A stretch of DNA of 64,000 bases from Lophius americanus (Eukaryota; Chordata; Actinopteri; Lophiiformes; Lophiidae), in the NCBI GenBank assembly GCA_037951165.1, contig JBBDHG010000031.1, positions 1,155,501 through 1,219,500 of the forward strand, given 5' to 3'. This document shows positions 9,666 to 20,890 of the stretch, in pieces (the stretch's first letter is position 1; each line of letters starts with the position of its first letter). Position numbers and translations under genes: made by a program. The notes under the pieces were generated by a model. The model was not told where the DNA came from. It worked only from the letters and a program-made list of their open reading frames with translations, and made no database searches.

Positions 9666-12600
9666 GTAATAGAAACTATGGACTTTGAGAGAAACTAGCA
9701 CAGCCCTGATGCTTTTGTAATTTCTGTGCTAACCGAGTGCTTTGCGACTCGTATCTAGGATAAACATACATAATTCACATGGCAGTGTCTTTTTTCCTTT
9801 TTTTGTCATCCTTTGCACAAAAAGCAAATAATATTTTTTGGGAAGAATGGCCTTTTAAGTTAAGCTGATCGTCCCGAGATTCTGGCTGTTATAGTTACTG
9901 ATTATCTCATATAACTCTAGGCAGCAGATGCATATTTTTTTTTTTTTCCAAAATGTCAAACTGTTCATGTTAAACCCAAGATTATATTTAGCCCTAAAGG
10001 TGTAGGTCAGACTGAAGACAAAGGCCAAGAATACTCAGAAGCAAAGCAAAGACAAGAATAGCAACACACATTATTCTAGGACATTCCCAGCATGAAGCAA
10101 ACAATGCGATGAAGGTCTGTGTGCATGTATGAGGGAATTTCATGACGTACTGAATCTTTAAATGCAGTCATCCTCAATATTTATCATATATTTACCTCAA
10201 TGTGAGTTTATATTATCTTAAAAAATAAACCTACAGAACAATGTTATTTAAAATAGACCAATACTTTACATTGATTTAAGACTAAATCCGTGAGAAGAAT
10301 AAGAGTTGTCTATCATTTCCTCTAATAAAATATTTAATTGCGAGTCATTTTCATTGCATACATCTAGTAAATTAACATAATAGAAATGATGTCCAGTAAT
10401 GTAGGTTACGAACACAACATTGGCACATTGACATAAAGCAGTTCAATTACAAGACACCACAAAACATGTAGGATTTTTTTATGACGTTATTCAGCGGAAT
10501 AAGCCTAATTCTATGGCGTTGGTTGGGGCGGCCCCATCTGTCTATTTTTACCTCTGGATGTTTTTTAGCAGCATTGGTTGGTCTGTTAGCGGGAGTACTC
10601 AGAAAGTATTGAACAGATTTGAATGTAATTTTTTAGAGAGGTCTTGAACAGCCAAAGGAGCAATCCATTAGAGGTTCGTGTTGATCCGGATCATTACTGG
10701 CTCACAAGGCAGTTATTTACGAAGAGGCACCGGTCTGCTGTGGAGGTGAGCTGCGTTAGAGATTTTTTTTTGAACAAGAAAGGGTTTCACAGGGGCTGGA
10801 AGCAAAACGCTCTAAGAATTGAGCTTCACAGAACTTTTAGGGAAACTTTTAAGGGAAGCAGAGTTCCCCCTGATCATCTAGTGTTCAAAAATGAAGGTTG
10901 TATTCTAGTTATTTAGTAAACTAGAAAAATGATGATGCATTAAAGACGTTATGCAAATTCACACTAATTTTGGTTCCAATTTAGACATGCCCGGCTTTTA
11001 AACTGAATGGGAAATGACACTAGGTCAAGTTTAAATCACGGGACACCAAAAAGTATTTATCTGAAGGGACCAAAACGGTTCTTAGTTTGTAACAAGATTA
11101 AGATCTCTATGGATAATAGATGACAGTATTCATAATAGCAGGATGGACAATCATAGTTTCCTTGACAGTGAAAAAAATCTTACATGTGCCAACATCACAA
11201 TCAAGCATGACAAAAGTACGTGACGACACTGCAAAAACATCTGCCTTAAGTCGGGCACACACTCCAGGAGGATTGAGATCCTAACTGTTTTTGAAAGTGG
11301 GTTTGATCCGCCACATAAGGAGAATCTGCACAGATGCCTGTCTCTCAAATCTCTTGCCAGAACGAGCAATGAAGGCCTTGTGATCCTTCAAGCAGCAGCT
11401 GTGCAATGTAAACAAAGTTAGGAAGTTTCCGTAGCGATTGGCCGACTTCGCTGGGAGAGAACAGTAGAGACTAAATGCTAAGTGCTGGAATGGGATGATA
11501 TCAAATCTGTGAATGGAGGTTCGTTTTTTAACTTCTTTTAATTCACGTTTTATCCTCTTTGTTGTGTCCATAGACTTTTGTCGTGTCTTACTAGAATTAT
11601 GGCTACACCGCCCAATGATTTCTGCTCCATTTCATCCGTATCCGTAAATAAAGCTACGTTTTTGGAGAATCCAGGCTTTGGAGTTGGGATCCTACTGGGG
11701 TAGAGGAAGTCTAGTTTACCCTTGGAGTTGGTCCGAAGCAGCTTTGCATTATGAAGGGTATCCGTGTTCGGACAGGACGTCAAACAAAGGGGTGTGTGAT
11801 ACTTCTAGTTTTACAAATGATCCAGATTTTCATTTTGTCTGTATTCATATGCTTTCACAAAACAAACAAATATGAACGGAAAGGTTCTGTCCGAGTCCAA
11901 GTTGAGCATGAATGAGAATTTATTGAAGTGCCTCAATTTTATACACAAATAAAATAGATGCGAGTAGTCGGGGAAGTTACACAACGCCACACAGATTCTT
12001 AATCGATACATTTGCATAATGTAAAGGTTTTTTAGATTCTCTAAACGTCACATGTCCAGACGTCATCAGGGGGGTTAATGTGAAATAATAATGTGGAAGA
12101 AGCTTTGCTTTTTGCTTACATTGGCCATGGCTGAGAACGGACTGAAATAGCGAAAATAAATCTATGTATCCTTTCCGTTTATTTGAGAGTTTGTGTTGCG
12201 CGAACAAACAACGCAAAAGAGCCCCGGGGATAATGAAGTTACGGGAGCGGTACAAATAAATGCGTTTGATGTGACACCGTCCAAGGCTTCTCAAACAGTT
12301 GTAAGGAAGGGCAGACCCGTTCCCCTGGAATGTGTGCCCAGCTTTTCCGAGTCACTTTGAGTTCTGAATGTCCTAATTTCTTAAAACAAGTGAAAGAATA
12401 AGCTCTAAATTGCAAATTTTTAAGCCAATAAGTTCCAAATATATTTGAAAGACGTCACTGTTAAGAAAATCCCAAAAGTGACTGTTTTAAGAAAAAAATG
12501 ACTCGAAGGACTCAATGACATTAGAAATTGCTGAGATGGTTTTTGCAGTGCAAAACAAAACGCTGACTTTCATCCATAACAAGCAGCGATGCCAGCCTTC

Positions 12601-12782
12601 CCACACGTAAAAGCAGCCACCAGCTCCACACGTGAATCATGGCCTTCAGTTCTTCAGTCACAGTGTGACGTCTCAAAGTACACTTTAACATCTATCGAAG
12701 CAAAAATTCACCTCTTTATATGAGAGTCACACAAAACCACACCAGTAAAGGTTTGCTGTTCTTCTTGGTTTGTTGGACTTAC

Positions 12783-12874
12783 TTTCTGCCTCTGGTCGAG
12801 TTATAACTCCCTCCATATCTCTTCCGATTTAGGATGAGAGCAGCAATTTCTGGCACGTAGCGAGCAAACATGGC
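12783..12874 (-). CDS. kcnma1: kcnma1 alternative exon B: variant S6 base and S6-RCK1 linker
   Basis: 92 nt, homologous in frame and length to 12960-13051. It encodes AMFARYVPEIAALILNRK then RYGGSYNSTRGRK. Relative to exon A it carries S317R, I323A, E324A, G327L and K331R plus a different tail, while keeping F315, P320, E321 and the basic linker. It has its own acceptor (catgtag) and donor (gtaagtcc). Each exon is 92 nt, so using both or neither would shift the frame. With the 85-nt gap this fits mutually exclusive splicing. A similar variant exon is, to my memory, known in vertebrate Slo1. It is not a decayed copy: the frame is open, both splice sites are intact and the differences are clustered. 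Confidence 0.9.
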
Positions 12875-12959
12875 CTACATGCATGAAAAAGACAAAGAGA
12901 AGTGCATGCAGAGAAGGTTCTACTGCGGCGGAGGCAGCAGAGCCTCCCGTAATACTTAC
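12875..12959 (-). promoter_or_regulatory. 85-nt intron between alternative exons A and B with two RBFOX-type motifs
   Basis: The intron runs from donor gtaagtatt to acceptor catgtag. On the transcript strand TGCATG occurs twice, at 12905-12910 and 12878-12883. (U)GCAUG is the RBFOX recognition word. By the known position rule (downstream activates, upstream represses) these would favour exon A and repress exon B. That functional reading is inference. The short donor-to-branch distance would itself discourage joining A to B. Confidence 0.6.
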
Positions 12960-13051
12960 TTTCTCCCATTAACAGCACTATAGGAACCGCCATATTTCTT
13001 GCGGTTTCCTATTAACTCTATGATTTCAGGGACGTAGCTTGCAAACATGGC
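12960..13051 (-). CDS. kcnma1: kcnma1 alternative exon A: canonical S6 base and S6-RCK1 linker
   Basis: 92 nt encoding AMFASYVPEIIELIGNRK then KYGGSYSAVNGRK, ending in AA so that the G opening exon 5721-5831 completes the Lys codon. This is the usual vertebrate version. It contains the pore-lining F315 and S317, both inner-ring glutamates (E321 and E324, in PEIIELI) and the basic RKK motif (329-331) in the gating linker. The acceptor has an excellent pyrimidine tract (cttctcctatcttctccttag in effect), and the donor is gtaagtatt. It is paired with the adjacent exon at 12783-12874, only 85 nt away. Confidence 0.96.
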
Positions 13052-14179
13052 CTAAGGAGAAGATAGGAGACAGAAGAAGAGACTAAAAAATAGAAAAAGA
13101 GCAGGTCCGCTAGTTTTACCAGAATGAGTCAAAACGAGTGGGAATGATGCTGTTTAAAAATTAGGAGATTAGTTACTATTGAGTAAATGTAGACTGGTGT
13201 TACATTCAAGGACACCAAGAAGTCGTATGAGAATGAAAAAAGGAAATTATAAGGCCAATATTTACGGATATTGGAAGAATAAAGGAGGAAATGACAGCTG
13301 ATGAGCGGAATGTCAATCTGTGAGAGAAAATTAAAAATTATACAAATTCAGAAAAAAAAAGCCTTATGTGCCATGTTTAGTCCAACAAACACATGTCAGG
13401 GTGATCCGGAGAACGCAGACGGACGGATGACAGACATCAACTCTGAGACTCTGATGTGTAAGGCTTCTATTCAAAAGGCGTAAATATCTGGCCATTTCTT
13501 TTCCTTAATTTAGTCACAGAAACCTACCGAGCCCCTGAAGTCGCTTGAGGAAGAAAAAAGGATCTACTTGTGTACAAAAGGGAATTATCTTTTGCGCACA
13601 ACTTTCTTCTCATGTCGACAAGATGATTTACTGTTAATACGTAAGCGTCTATGTTAGACCAAAGCCACCATATTTCATATAATGGGCTGATCGGGGCTTA
13701 TAGAGTTTTATTTTCACTTCAAAATGCCATAAAATTGGTTTTAGAAATACACAGCGCGGAGGACGGAGGGTATATTGATTTCATCAAGTCAGAACACATA
13801 GTCAATGCTGACCAACGGTACTGCCGCGGTGATCCTTCAAAATAAGAGCACTTAAAGTACACTACGTGGTAAATGAAGTCATAAGCATTTGCTTATGCTA
13901 AATACAGAATACAACAATTACAGGATCATATTCTAACAGCTTTTGCTCGTAGGTATAGGATCGTCATTGACTTGGCCGACTGAAAGACGACGTGGGACGA
14001 GCTACACTAGTGGTTTTTAGAGAACAGACCCGCATTTGTTATGCTGAATGTAACAAGATCTTGTTTCATTCTTGAAGGACTTCAGGGGCTCTGTAGCAAT
14101 TTGAAATGAATCTATTATTATTTAAATGACCATGTTTTCATAGATAACTATCTTTCAAGGAGGGTTTTTACTACCGTCT

Positions 14180-15135
14180 GTAGCTTTGTATAAGGTATTA
14201 GAAAAAGTCCCAAATGTTTCAGAGAAGAACCCTTTATATCATCCGTTTTTCCATTTTTTGCATTATTTCGCATCATCAACTACTCAGAAAAAATTGGGGT
14301 TTGGCAAGTTTCTGGGAAGAAACTATGATTGTTGTACTTACTTTACTAAAAGATGTTTTTTCATATAATATTTTTAATATATTTTTCAATTATAAAAACA
14401 ACTAGTTGATGGACTTTCATTTAACTTGCTAAAAGTGTTTGCCATCTTTCTAGGATGAACCAATATTTTCTTTTCTTGACGTTTTTGAACATTTTTCTTT
14501 AAACAGTTATCAATTATGTAAAAAAAAACTATTCTATGGACTTTTGTGTCATTTAGTAGAATTTTTGGGAAGCACCAGGAACATTTTAATATTTTTAAAT
14601 GATTTAAGCATTTATCAGTTATGCAAAAAATACTTTACGGTCTTTCAAATAAGCTGGTACAAGAGTAAGTTTTTTTTTAAAACAGATTTTTCTTTTCTTT
14701 TTAGTTCTTTAATCAAGTACTCCAAAACTGCTTCACAAACTTTCACGAAATTTGGTTATAGTTCCTGGTACGAACCAATGGTTTACTTAAACTCATTTAA
14801 GCATTTAAGATTTAGTTTTTAGCATTTTAATTATTATGCAAGAACTACCTGAGGAACTTTAATGAAATTTGGTGGAACTGTTGGACAGTTTTGTAGGAAA
14901 AACTCATTATTTCTTTATTATCTATAGATTTCTTTTGCATTTTCATCAATTGAGCAAAAAATACTTTCAAAAACTTTAGTAAATGGGGTTGGCATGTATC
15001 CGGGAAGAACCCAATACTTTTAGTACTTTATAAGACATTTAGATATGTTTTAGTATTTTCATCAATCACGCGAAAGTTATTTGACAAACTTTCATGAAAC
15101 TTGGGCAAAAGGTTCAACGTGTTTATCGGAAGAGT
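14180..15135 (+). repeat. Degenerate tandem repeat, unit about 110-130 bp
   Basis: About seven landmarks of the type gggaagaaccaata occur near 14324, 14453, 14567, 14769, 14892, 15002 and 15126. Each follows aactttcatgaaatttgg-like and precedes ttttgcattttcatcaatt-like words. Copies are strongly diverged. The same words occur in a well-known diffuse repeat class of animal genomes. Confidence 0.7.
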
Positions 15136-15628
15136 TGTTTCGGAGAATGTTCCTAAAACGTTTTGTTCTGAAGCTCCGAAAATATTTTATGAACAAGTAG
15201 ATCATCCATCACAACTTTAGTTTAGGAACTGATGAAAAAAAAAGACAAAATTCAGCCTTCATTGTTTATCAAACTTAAATCGTATTTACTGTTTTTGTGC
15301 TTGGTTTGTCCTTGAGGGTTTTTGTTAAAGCCAGACAAGGACGAACAAAATATCAGTTTTATATTATAGGATGTAACCATGCTGTAATATCCACTCAGTA
15401 ATACTTTATGATCCGGATAAGAGAGTCCTCTAAATGTTCTTTGTCCACTGTATCAGGAAACTCTCGCAGGGGGAGCTTAAAATCAACATCGTATTATTAT
15501 TCTATAAAAAATATCTTCTGCACGCAGCTCACCCTAATTATTTGTACAGAATCTGAGATAATGTTGCTGCATCCAGTGATCTGGGCTCTAATAAATCATC
15601 CCTGTCTCATTGTGTTTGTTGGAAAGAA

Positions 15629-15659
15629 GGGAGGGGGTTGTGGTGGTGGGAGGGGGGAG
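15629..15659 (+). other. G-rich run, possible G-quadruplex
   Basis: The sequence ggaggg..ttgtggtggtgggagggggg has several G runs of three or more, but a weaker pattern than the neighbouring 15756-15789. Confidence 0.45.
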
Positions 15660-15755
15660 AGACACCTGAAACCGCAGTATTTTTATTTCTTTTTACAGCA
15701 AATGACAAAAAAATAAGTCAAACATATACATTAACAGTAGAGAACTTCAACTTTA

Positions 15756-15789
15756 GGGGTGGGGTTGGGGGTGGGGAGGGGTGGGGGGG
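15756..15789 (+). other. Strong G-quadruplex-forming run 60 bp past the pore-exon donor
   Basis: Six consecutive runs of at least four G separated by one or two bases. It is G-rich on the plus (template) strand, so the kcnma1 transcript is C-rich here. It lies within the first 100 nt of the intron after the pore exon. Confidence 0.7.
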
Positions 15790-15852
15790 CTTGATGTTTG
15801 GCAACAAGGAGGAGCAGTTTATGCAGTGATAAGTAAGAAGAGGGATTTTTAC

Positions 15853-16023
15853 CAATCCACCCAGGATGAAGAAGACCATGAAGAGGCGACCCAGCGTGGT
15901 TTTTGCGTACACGTCTCCATAGCCGACCGTGGACATGGTGACCATGAGCAGGTAAACACATTCCCAGTAGGAAAGAGCCTGGGAATTTTGGAAGTTTTCC
16001 CAAGGATCCCCCGAGTTTTCCAC
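15853..16023 (-). CDS. kcnma1: kcnma1 exon: pore helix, selectivity filter and upper S6
   Basis: 171 nt, 57 codons, phase 0 at both ends. It runs from VENSGDPWENFQNSQAL through SYWECVYLLMVTM and the filter STVGYGDVYA to KTTLGRLFMVFFILGGL. TVGYGD is the K+ selectivity signature. The tyrosine after GYGDV matches the Slo1 external TEA site (human Y294). The tandem glycines of FILGGL form the S6 hinge. There are two conservative differences from human (N269S, T273S). The donor is gtaaaa, and a strong run of G tracts on the plus strand lies about 60 bp past it. Confidence 0.98.
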
Positions 16024-17321
16024 CTGGAACAGAGGAGGAGGTTTGAGCAGGAGCCACAAAAGACACTCCATATTTTTAAAGATTGTTTGAATATGAAAAT
16101 AAAAAAAGGAGACACTCAAAAGATAAAAAAAAATTCTATAACTGTACATCTTAGCTGATACGCCGTAACATTAGGACCACGAATAAAGTGAAGTGGGGAG
16201 AACGCCGAGTTTAAACTGAGCGCCAACTCGCTCTGGTCACACTGCTCTACTCGTGCAAATATCTCCCCCGATTATTTATTAACAGCAGGTTAAGATACGC
16301 CATCATTGGAATCAATGGAATCAATGAACCGTTTGATTGGGGCTGATCTCGTCGCCTAATCAGAAGTTAATGAGCCCATTGCAATGTCCCCCTCTATTTT
16401 TAAGGTCATTGGACTTTGTTGTCTCCAACTATCAGCTAGTTTTAGGACTTCTGGTTGTGGACCACACTCATGATACGTCAACGAAAAACCTCAGTTCGAT
16501 GCTCATTTCATTCGAAAAGGTTTGAGAGGACATCCTCGGGTATCTGAAATCAAGCTTGTAAGTGTTTCTTTTGCAAATTGTGATAATGTTTCTATATCTA
16601 TGGTTGTGAATTATTTGTGTCTATGTTTAGAATCTGTTAATATTAGCATTTCTTGTAGACAAATCTACATTTCAATGAGAGAGCTTGTTTATAATAGGCT
16701 TTAGTCCCGAAAAGCCCCCAATCCCTTGCGGCTTTAGGAAAAACCCTACAGGCAATTCCCCGAACTTCCCGACGAACTTCTGAAATGAAATGTGATGTTA
16801 TGTCAGAAAAACCTTGTTTTTCATTTAAAAAATCTCTCCAAGTGAGTAAAATATGAACTATTTGAGAAAAATAGGATATTTAACGGAAAGATCTCCTCCA
16901 GTCGATAAAAAACTGCTCAACTTTGGGCTTAATCGGACCGGGAATTGAGAAATCTCCTTTGCGAAATCAATTCCAGTATTTCTTCGCAATTAAGTCTATG
17001 TGAATAATGATCCATTAAGTAGTTAGTGAGTAATTGCGTTAACAAGACCAATTGGGGGCGGAGGCAGCGGACGCAGCGGTAACAATCCCATAATTCCTCA
17101 AATGACGACGGCGAAAATGTTGGAGGAGGAAGATTTCAGCTGGAATCGACAAAGCCAATGATTAGTGTTTGCTTAAAATGGCATCACCTAAGAAACGACA
17201 GCAGGAAGAATGCGCTGGTTGTTGTTTTTACATTCCAGATTTGCATGCGACGACAGCTGGCGGTTGGTTTAAATCCCTTGAGTGTCCTTACCATGATTTC
17301 AGACTAAACTCACTGACTTAC
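16024..17321 (-). other. kcnma1 intron between S5 and pore exons
   Basis: 1298 bp. It contains one copy of the CAGGGGATTGGGG repeat family (16690-17010). The remainder shows no recognisable feature. Confidence 0.85.
16690..17010 (-). repeat. CAGGGGATTGGGG repeat family, copy 2
   Basis: Inverted relative to copy 1: cccccaatcccttgcgg, then gaaatgaaatgtgatgttatgtc, gtttttcat, agtgagtaaaatatgaact, agatctcctccagtcgata and aatcggacc..ttgagaaat. The same word order is found at 28120-28400 and 58345-58575. Confidence 0.75.
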
Positions 17322-17397
17322 CAAATGAATGAAGCCGGCTGCAGTGAGCCATGTGCTGATGAAGATGGAGCACAGGTTCACCAGCTTTATGGAGTTG
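17322..17397 (-). CDS. kcnma1: kcnma1 exon: S4-S5 linker and S5
   Basis: 76 nt encoding (S)NSIKLVNLCSIFISTWL then TAAGFIHL. This is the S4-S5 linker and S5 helix. The codon equivalent to human L239 reads TGC (Cys), so the motif is VNLCSIF where mammals have VNLLSIF. The acceptor follows a T/A-rich tract ending in aacag, and the donor is the strong gtaagt. It leaves in phase 0 into the pore exon. Confidence 0.96.
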
Positions 17398-17973
17398 CTG
17401 TTTAAATAAAAAAGATGCAGAACACAAAGTTTGCACTATTGGTGGCAAGAATTTGTCATCTTAATCGGTCCAATATGTCACAACATGCAAGTTCTAAAAC
17501 TCATTAACAAATACAAAGCACATTAAACATGACGGTGTTGTGTTGGTTTATTTAAAGTGTTCACATTATGTAAGATGATTATTCCAAAAAGCGGATTAAA
17601 AGCATATTTGGACAATAAAACTAACAAAAAAAGGGGGTGTGAATAATTTCCAGCTGTGCGTATGTGTCTGTAATTATTCGGAAAAAATTCTCGGCTTGAC
17701 CTCCGTTCTGCTTTTACCATCTGTACGAGTGAGGAGATTATTCTCTTAAAAGAACTTCCTGACATCTGTGCAAATAGAAAAAAAAGAAGCTTTGAATCTA
17801 AGCATGGAGGCAAAAAAATAACAGAAAGCTGTTCCATTCATAACGACATCATGCAAGATCCGCCGCCGCCGCCGGGCGACGCATCACAGACCCCTCATGC
17901 TGCAAAAACATCACTCCGCATTCAACGCTCACTCTGCCACACCAACATGAGAAAGGAAATATTCAAGCACTCA

Positions 17974-18096
<123 letters not shown>

Positions 18097-18679
18097 TTAA
18101 AAGAGCATTTGAAAGAGTAGCAGACCTTTAAAGCGCTCGTCCATTTTTAGGAACTTCATCGGATTCATATTGATGAAGCAAAATGCAAAACTAAACCTCA
18201 AATGTCATAAAAACCTTCTTTATTTTTTTTTAAAAAAGCTCCACATCAGATATGGACTCTGCTCATCAGCAGCTCTGATTGACCTGATTCCACTCAAAGC
18301 GTGGAAGAGATGAAAACCTGGATTAGAGACAGGTGGAGGATGTCACGCCACATCAATTCAGTAAACCGATGTGACGTAAGGTTGAGAGCATTTACGGGTA
18401 GAGAAAGAGTTCAAGGGCGCCACAACACAACATCAAGCTGCACCGGGGGTTCTTTTTTGAAGACGTGTGCCACAGAAAGACGACACACAAGATGTACACA
18501 ATTCATGTTCTATGACATTATATTATATTTGAATTCAAATCTGTTATTATTATTATTATTATCATTATTAATTTATCTGCTCTTAGGTAGTATTTTCATA
18601 TTGTCATATCCTGCTTATAGCATTGGGGTCCTGTTTGACCCACAAACCTCTAAAAAGTAAATTTCACGTAAAATCTTAC

Positions 18680-18682
<3 letters not shown>

Positions 18683-18712
<30 letters not shown>
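18683..18712. repeat. (TA)n microsatellite
   Basis: About 15 TA units, followed by a T-rich run. Confidence 0.95.
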
Positions 18713-18714
<2 letters not shown>

Positions 18715-19499
18715 TTTTTCTTTTTCTTTTTTAAAGTTAATTTAGATTTTTGTTTAGTTTCTCATTAAAATTGTTGCGTTTATAAAGATGAACACATTAT
18801 AATCAACGCATTTGAACATATTTGGTTTCCACCAGTCAGTATGCATGTAAAGAAATGTAAAAGATCTATAAAATAAATGTGAAAAAATAACAAGTAATCA
18901 CAGCAGTCAGAAAAATACAGTGGCACGAATCAATTCAATTCAATAAAAAAGGATAAAATTGGATTAAAGAACCAAAATACATGTGTATACTTAAAACAAT
19001 ACTGGAGTAAAAGTTTTCCACCACTAATATGCATATATTTTATAAAGTATCCATATTTATATATTGATATCCATATACGCATCTATATTTATTTATTAAT
19101 GAATTTATATATGTATAAATGAATGCTATACTGTGGTTATGTTACTAGATTAGATTCCTACTACTATTATATCTACATTGTATAACTATTATCGTTATAC
19201 CTATTGTACTATATAATAAAATACAAATAGTAGTGTATATATACATAATATATAATATATATTATATATGTTTGTATATATCATATAATTATATACGTTT
19301 CTCTACCTTCCATGCCAATTCCAATTCCCACATTTATTAAGAGGCTCTTCCGATCCTTCAGCGGCTCCCTGAAAACTCCTGCACCTTATTTCACTCCTGA
19401 ATGTTAAATGTATATCATGTCATCGTTTCTGACCCTTTAATGTCCTGCTCAGCTGTTTGGATGAAGACTTTATGAGTCATTATGTCTCATGAAAAAAAT

Positions 19500-19660
19500 T
19501 GTTTGCCACTTGACTGAACCAGCTGATATAATGACCAAGTGTTAGTTTGTATATGCTAAAGAGTAAGGGTCCAGGGATGGAGCCCTGGGGGACACCACAT
19601 ATGGAAAGGGCCACAGAGGAGGAGGCGTTACACATGCCTACTGAGAGAGTCCTATTCGAT
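19500..19660 (+). repeat. Interspersed repeat fragment related to 4915-5075
   Basis: It contains gggtccagggatggagccct and gggggacaccacatatgg, a wording seen often in fish transposon remnants. It is partner to the fragment near 4.9 kb. Confidence 0.5.
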
Positions 19661-19980
19661 ATGTAGGTTTTTTTTTTTAGTCGCCATATTAAAGCATGTG
19701 AAGACTAACTAAAATAATTATGTAACATGATACAACCAAAAAAGTCTGATGAGGGTTGAATAGTTTTCTAAAAATATGCTTTACCAAGAGGTTGAGCTAA
19801 TCTAATCCTAATGGACTATTTCTCATGAAATACAAAATTTCATCATGAAATAATTTGTTTTTTTTAACTGTTTAAAATTATTTGTTATTTTATGCTAAAT
19901 CCTGAGTGTCTACGATACAAAATCAAAAAATGTCAACAGAAATCAAATTTCTTTTTTTTACATTAAACATGATATTAAAG

Positions 19981-19982
<2 letters not shown>

Positions 19983-20031
<49 letters not shown>
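19983..20031. repeat. (CT)n microsatellite
   Basis: About 24 uninterrupted CT units. On the kcnma1 transcript strand this is (GA)n. Confidence 0.97.
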
Positions 20032-20033
<2 letters not shown>

Positions 20034-20254
20034 ATTTAAATATAAATGTATATATTTTAAAATACCATCTTTTCCAAACATTATTTTGTTCATTCACAAT
20101 TTCACTTATATGTATTTAGCTCGTTGCCTGTGGTTTTTATATAACCCTAATAAGGCTCTACCATACGTATTTTTTTGTATTTTTGATTTTATTTCTATGG
20201 TTTGCATCAAGGATGTGAAATAATAAAATAAAAAAATCTGTAAAAAAAAAAAGA

Positions 20255-20420
20255 AGCTCCCCTAGTGAGTAAAACATGTCATTTTAGAGTAAAATATTAT
20301 ATACAGGAAAGGTCTCCTGGAGTCGATTAATATCCCCTAAATTTGGACAAAATTGGAACAATGGTTGAGAAATTATAGCGAGATAAGAGATAAAGCTCCC
20401 CCTAGTGTTGAAATATACAA
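20255..20420 (-). repeat. CAGGGGATTGGGG repeat family, copy 3 (partial)
   Basis: It holds ctagtgagtaaaacatg, ttagagtaaaatattatatac, ggtctcctggagtcgatta and ggaacaatggttgagaaatta. The cccaatcccctgc end is missing. Confidence 0.7.
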
Positions 20421-20890
20421 CTGACATTTCCAAAAAAAATCCACACTGGGTTTCAAATTTGACATTGTTGCATGACATAATTTTGAGTTATTACGTTCAC
20501 ACGAAGTTTTGTGCAGCAGCAGTGATGAATGAATAGCACCCCCTGACATTTTGGGGATAGAATAACTTTAAAACGCTAAATGGGCGACTGGGGACAAGAG
20601 AGATGATTCACGCCTGCAGCTTAAAGCCGCCCCGCCATCCCCGTCACCTCTGCCAGCATCAGACAAATACCCCCTGTAAGAAAATCAATACGCTCGGATG
20701 CCAAATCAACCCTTAAGGCAGTTCATTCCGCCGCAGAAAATATGAATATGTAATCTTCTATCAAACGAGCCATGGCCAAAGCGAGGACGCGTTTGCCAGG
20801 TGGGTCAGTATAATTCAAATCCTGAACCTGCTCCAGCTGACATGGTCCAAAAACCCTTCAGAGGAGATTCCCACGTCCTGCATGTCTTAC

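Larger units (their letters stand above)
5832..12782 (-). other. Large kcnma1 intron between the alternative exons and RCK1
   Basis: 6951 bp of intron, or 7128 bp when measured from exon A. It contains a split Tc1 relic, a second decayed element, simple repeats, a perfect hairpin and a minisatellite, all listed separately. In 9700-12700 I see only AT-rich unique-looking sequence with short chance frames. A segment near 11540-11590 (ctttgttgtgtcc) is shared with 48085-48120. Confidence 0.85.
13052..15852 (-). other. kcnma1 intron between the pore exon and the alternative pair
   Basis: 2801 bp. The half near the pore exon contains G-runs (15629-15659, 15756-15789), and the middle holds a degenerate tandem repeat (14180-15135). 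In 13060-14180 nothing was recognised beyond AT-rich unique-looking sequence. Confidence 0.85.

Noticed and set aside
9410..9688. Small repetitive protein gene (DEG..Q.S repeats)
   Set aside because: The units are an imperfect minisatellite. No splice sites or upstream exon were found, and the copies drift in length.
17860..17880. (CCG)n stretch near the S4 exon as an expandable triplet repeat
   Set aside because: Only about five units, too short to be remarkable.
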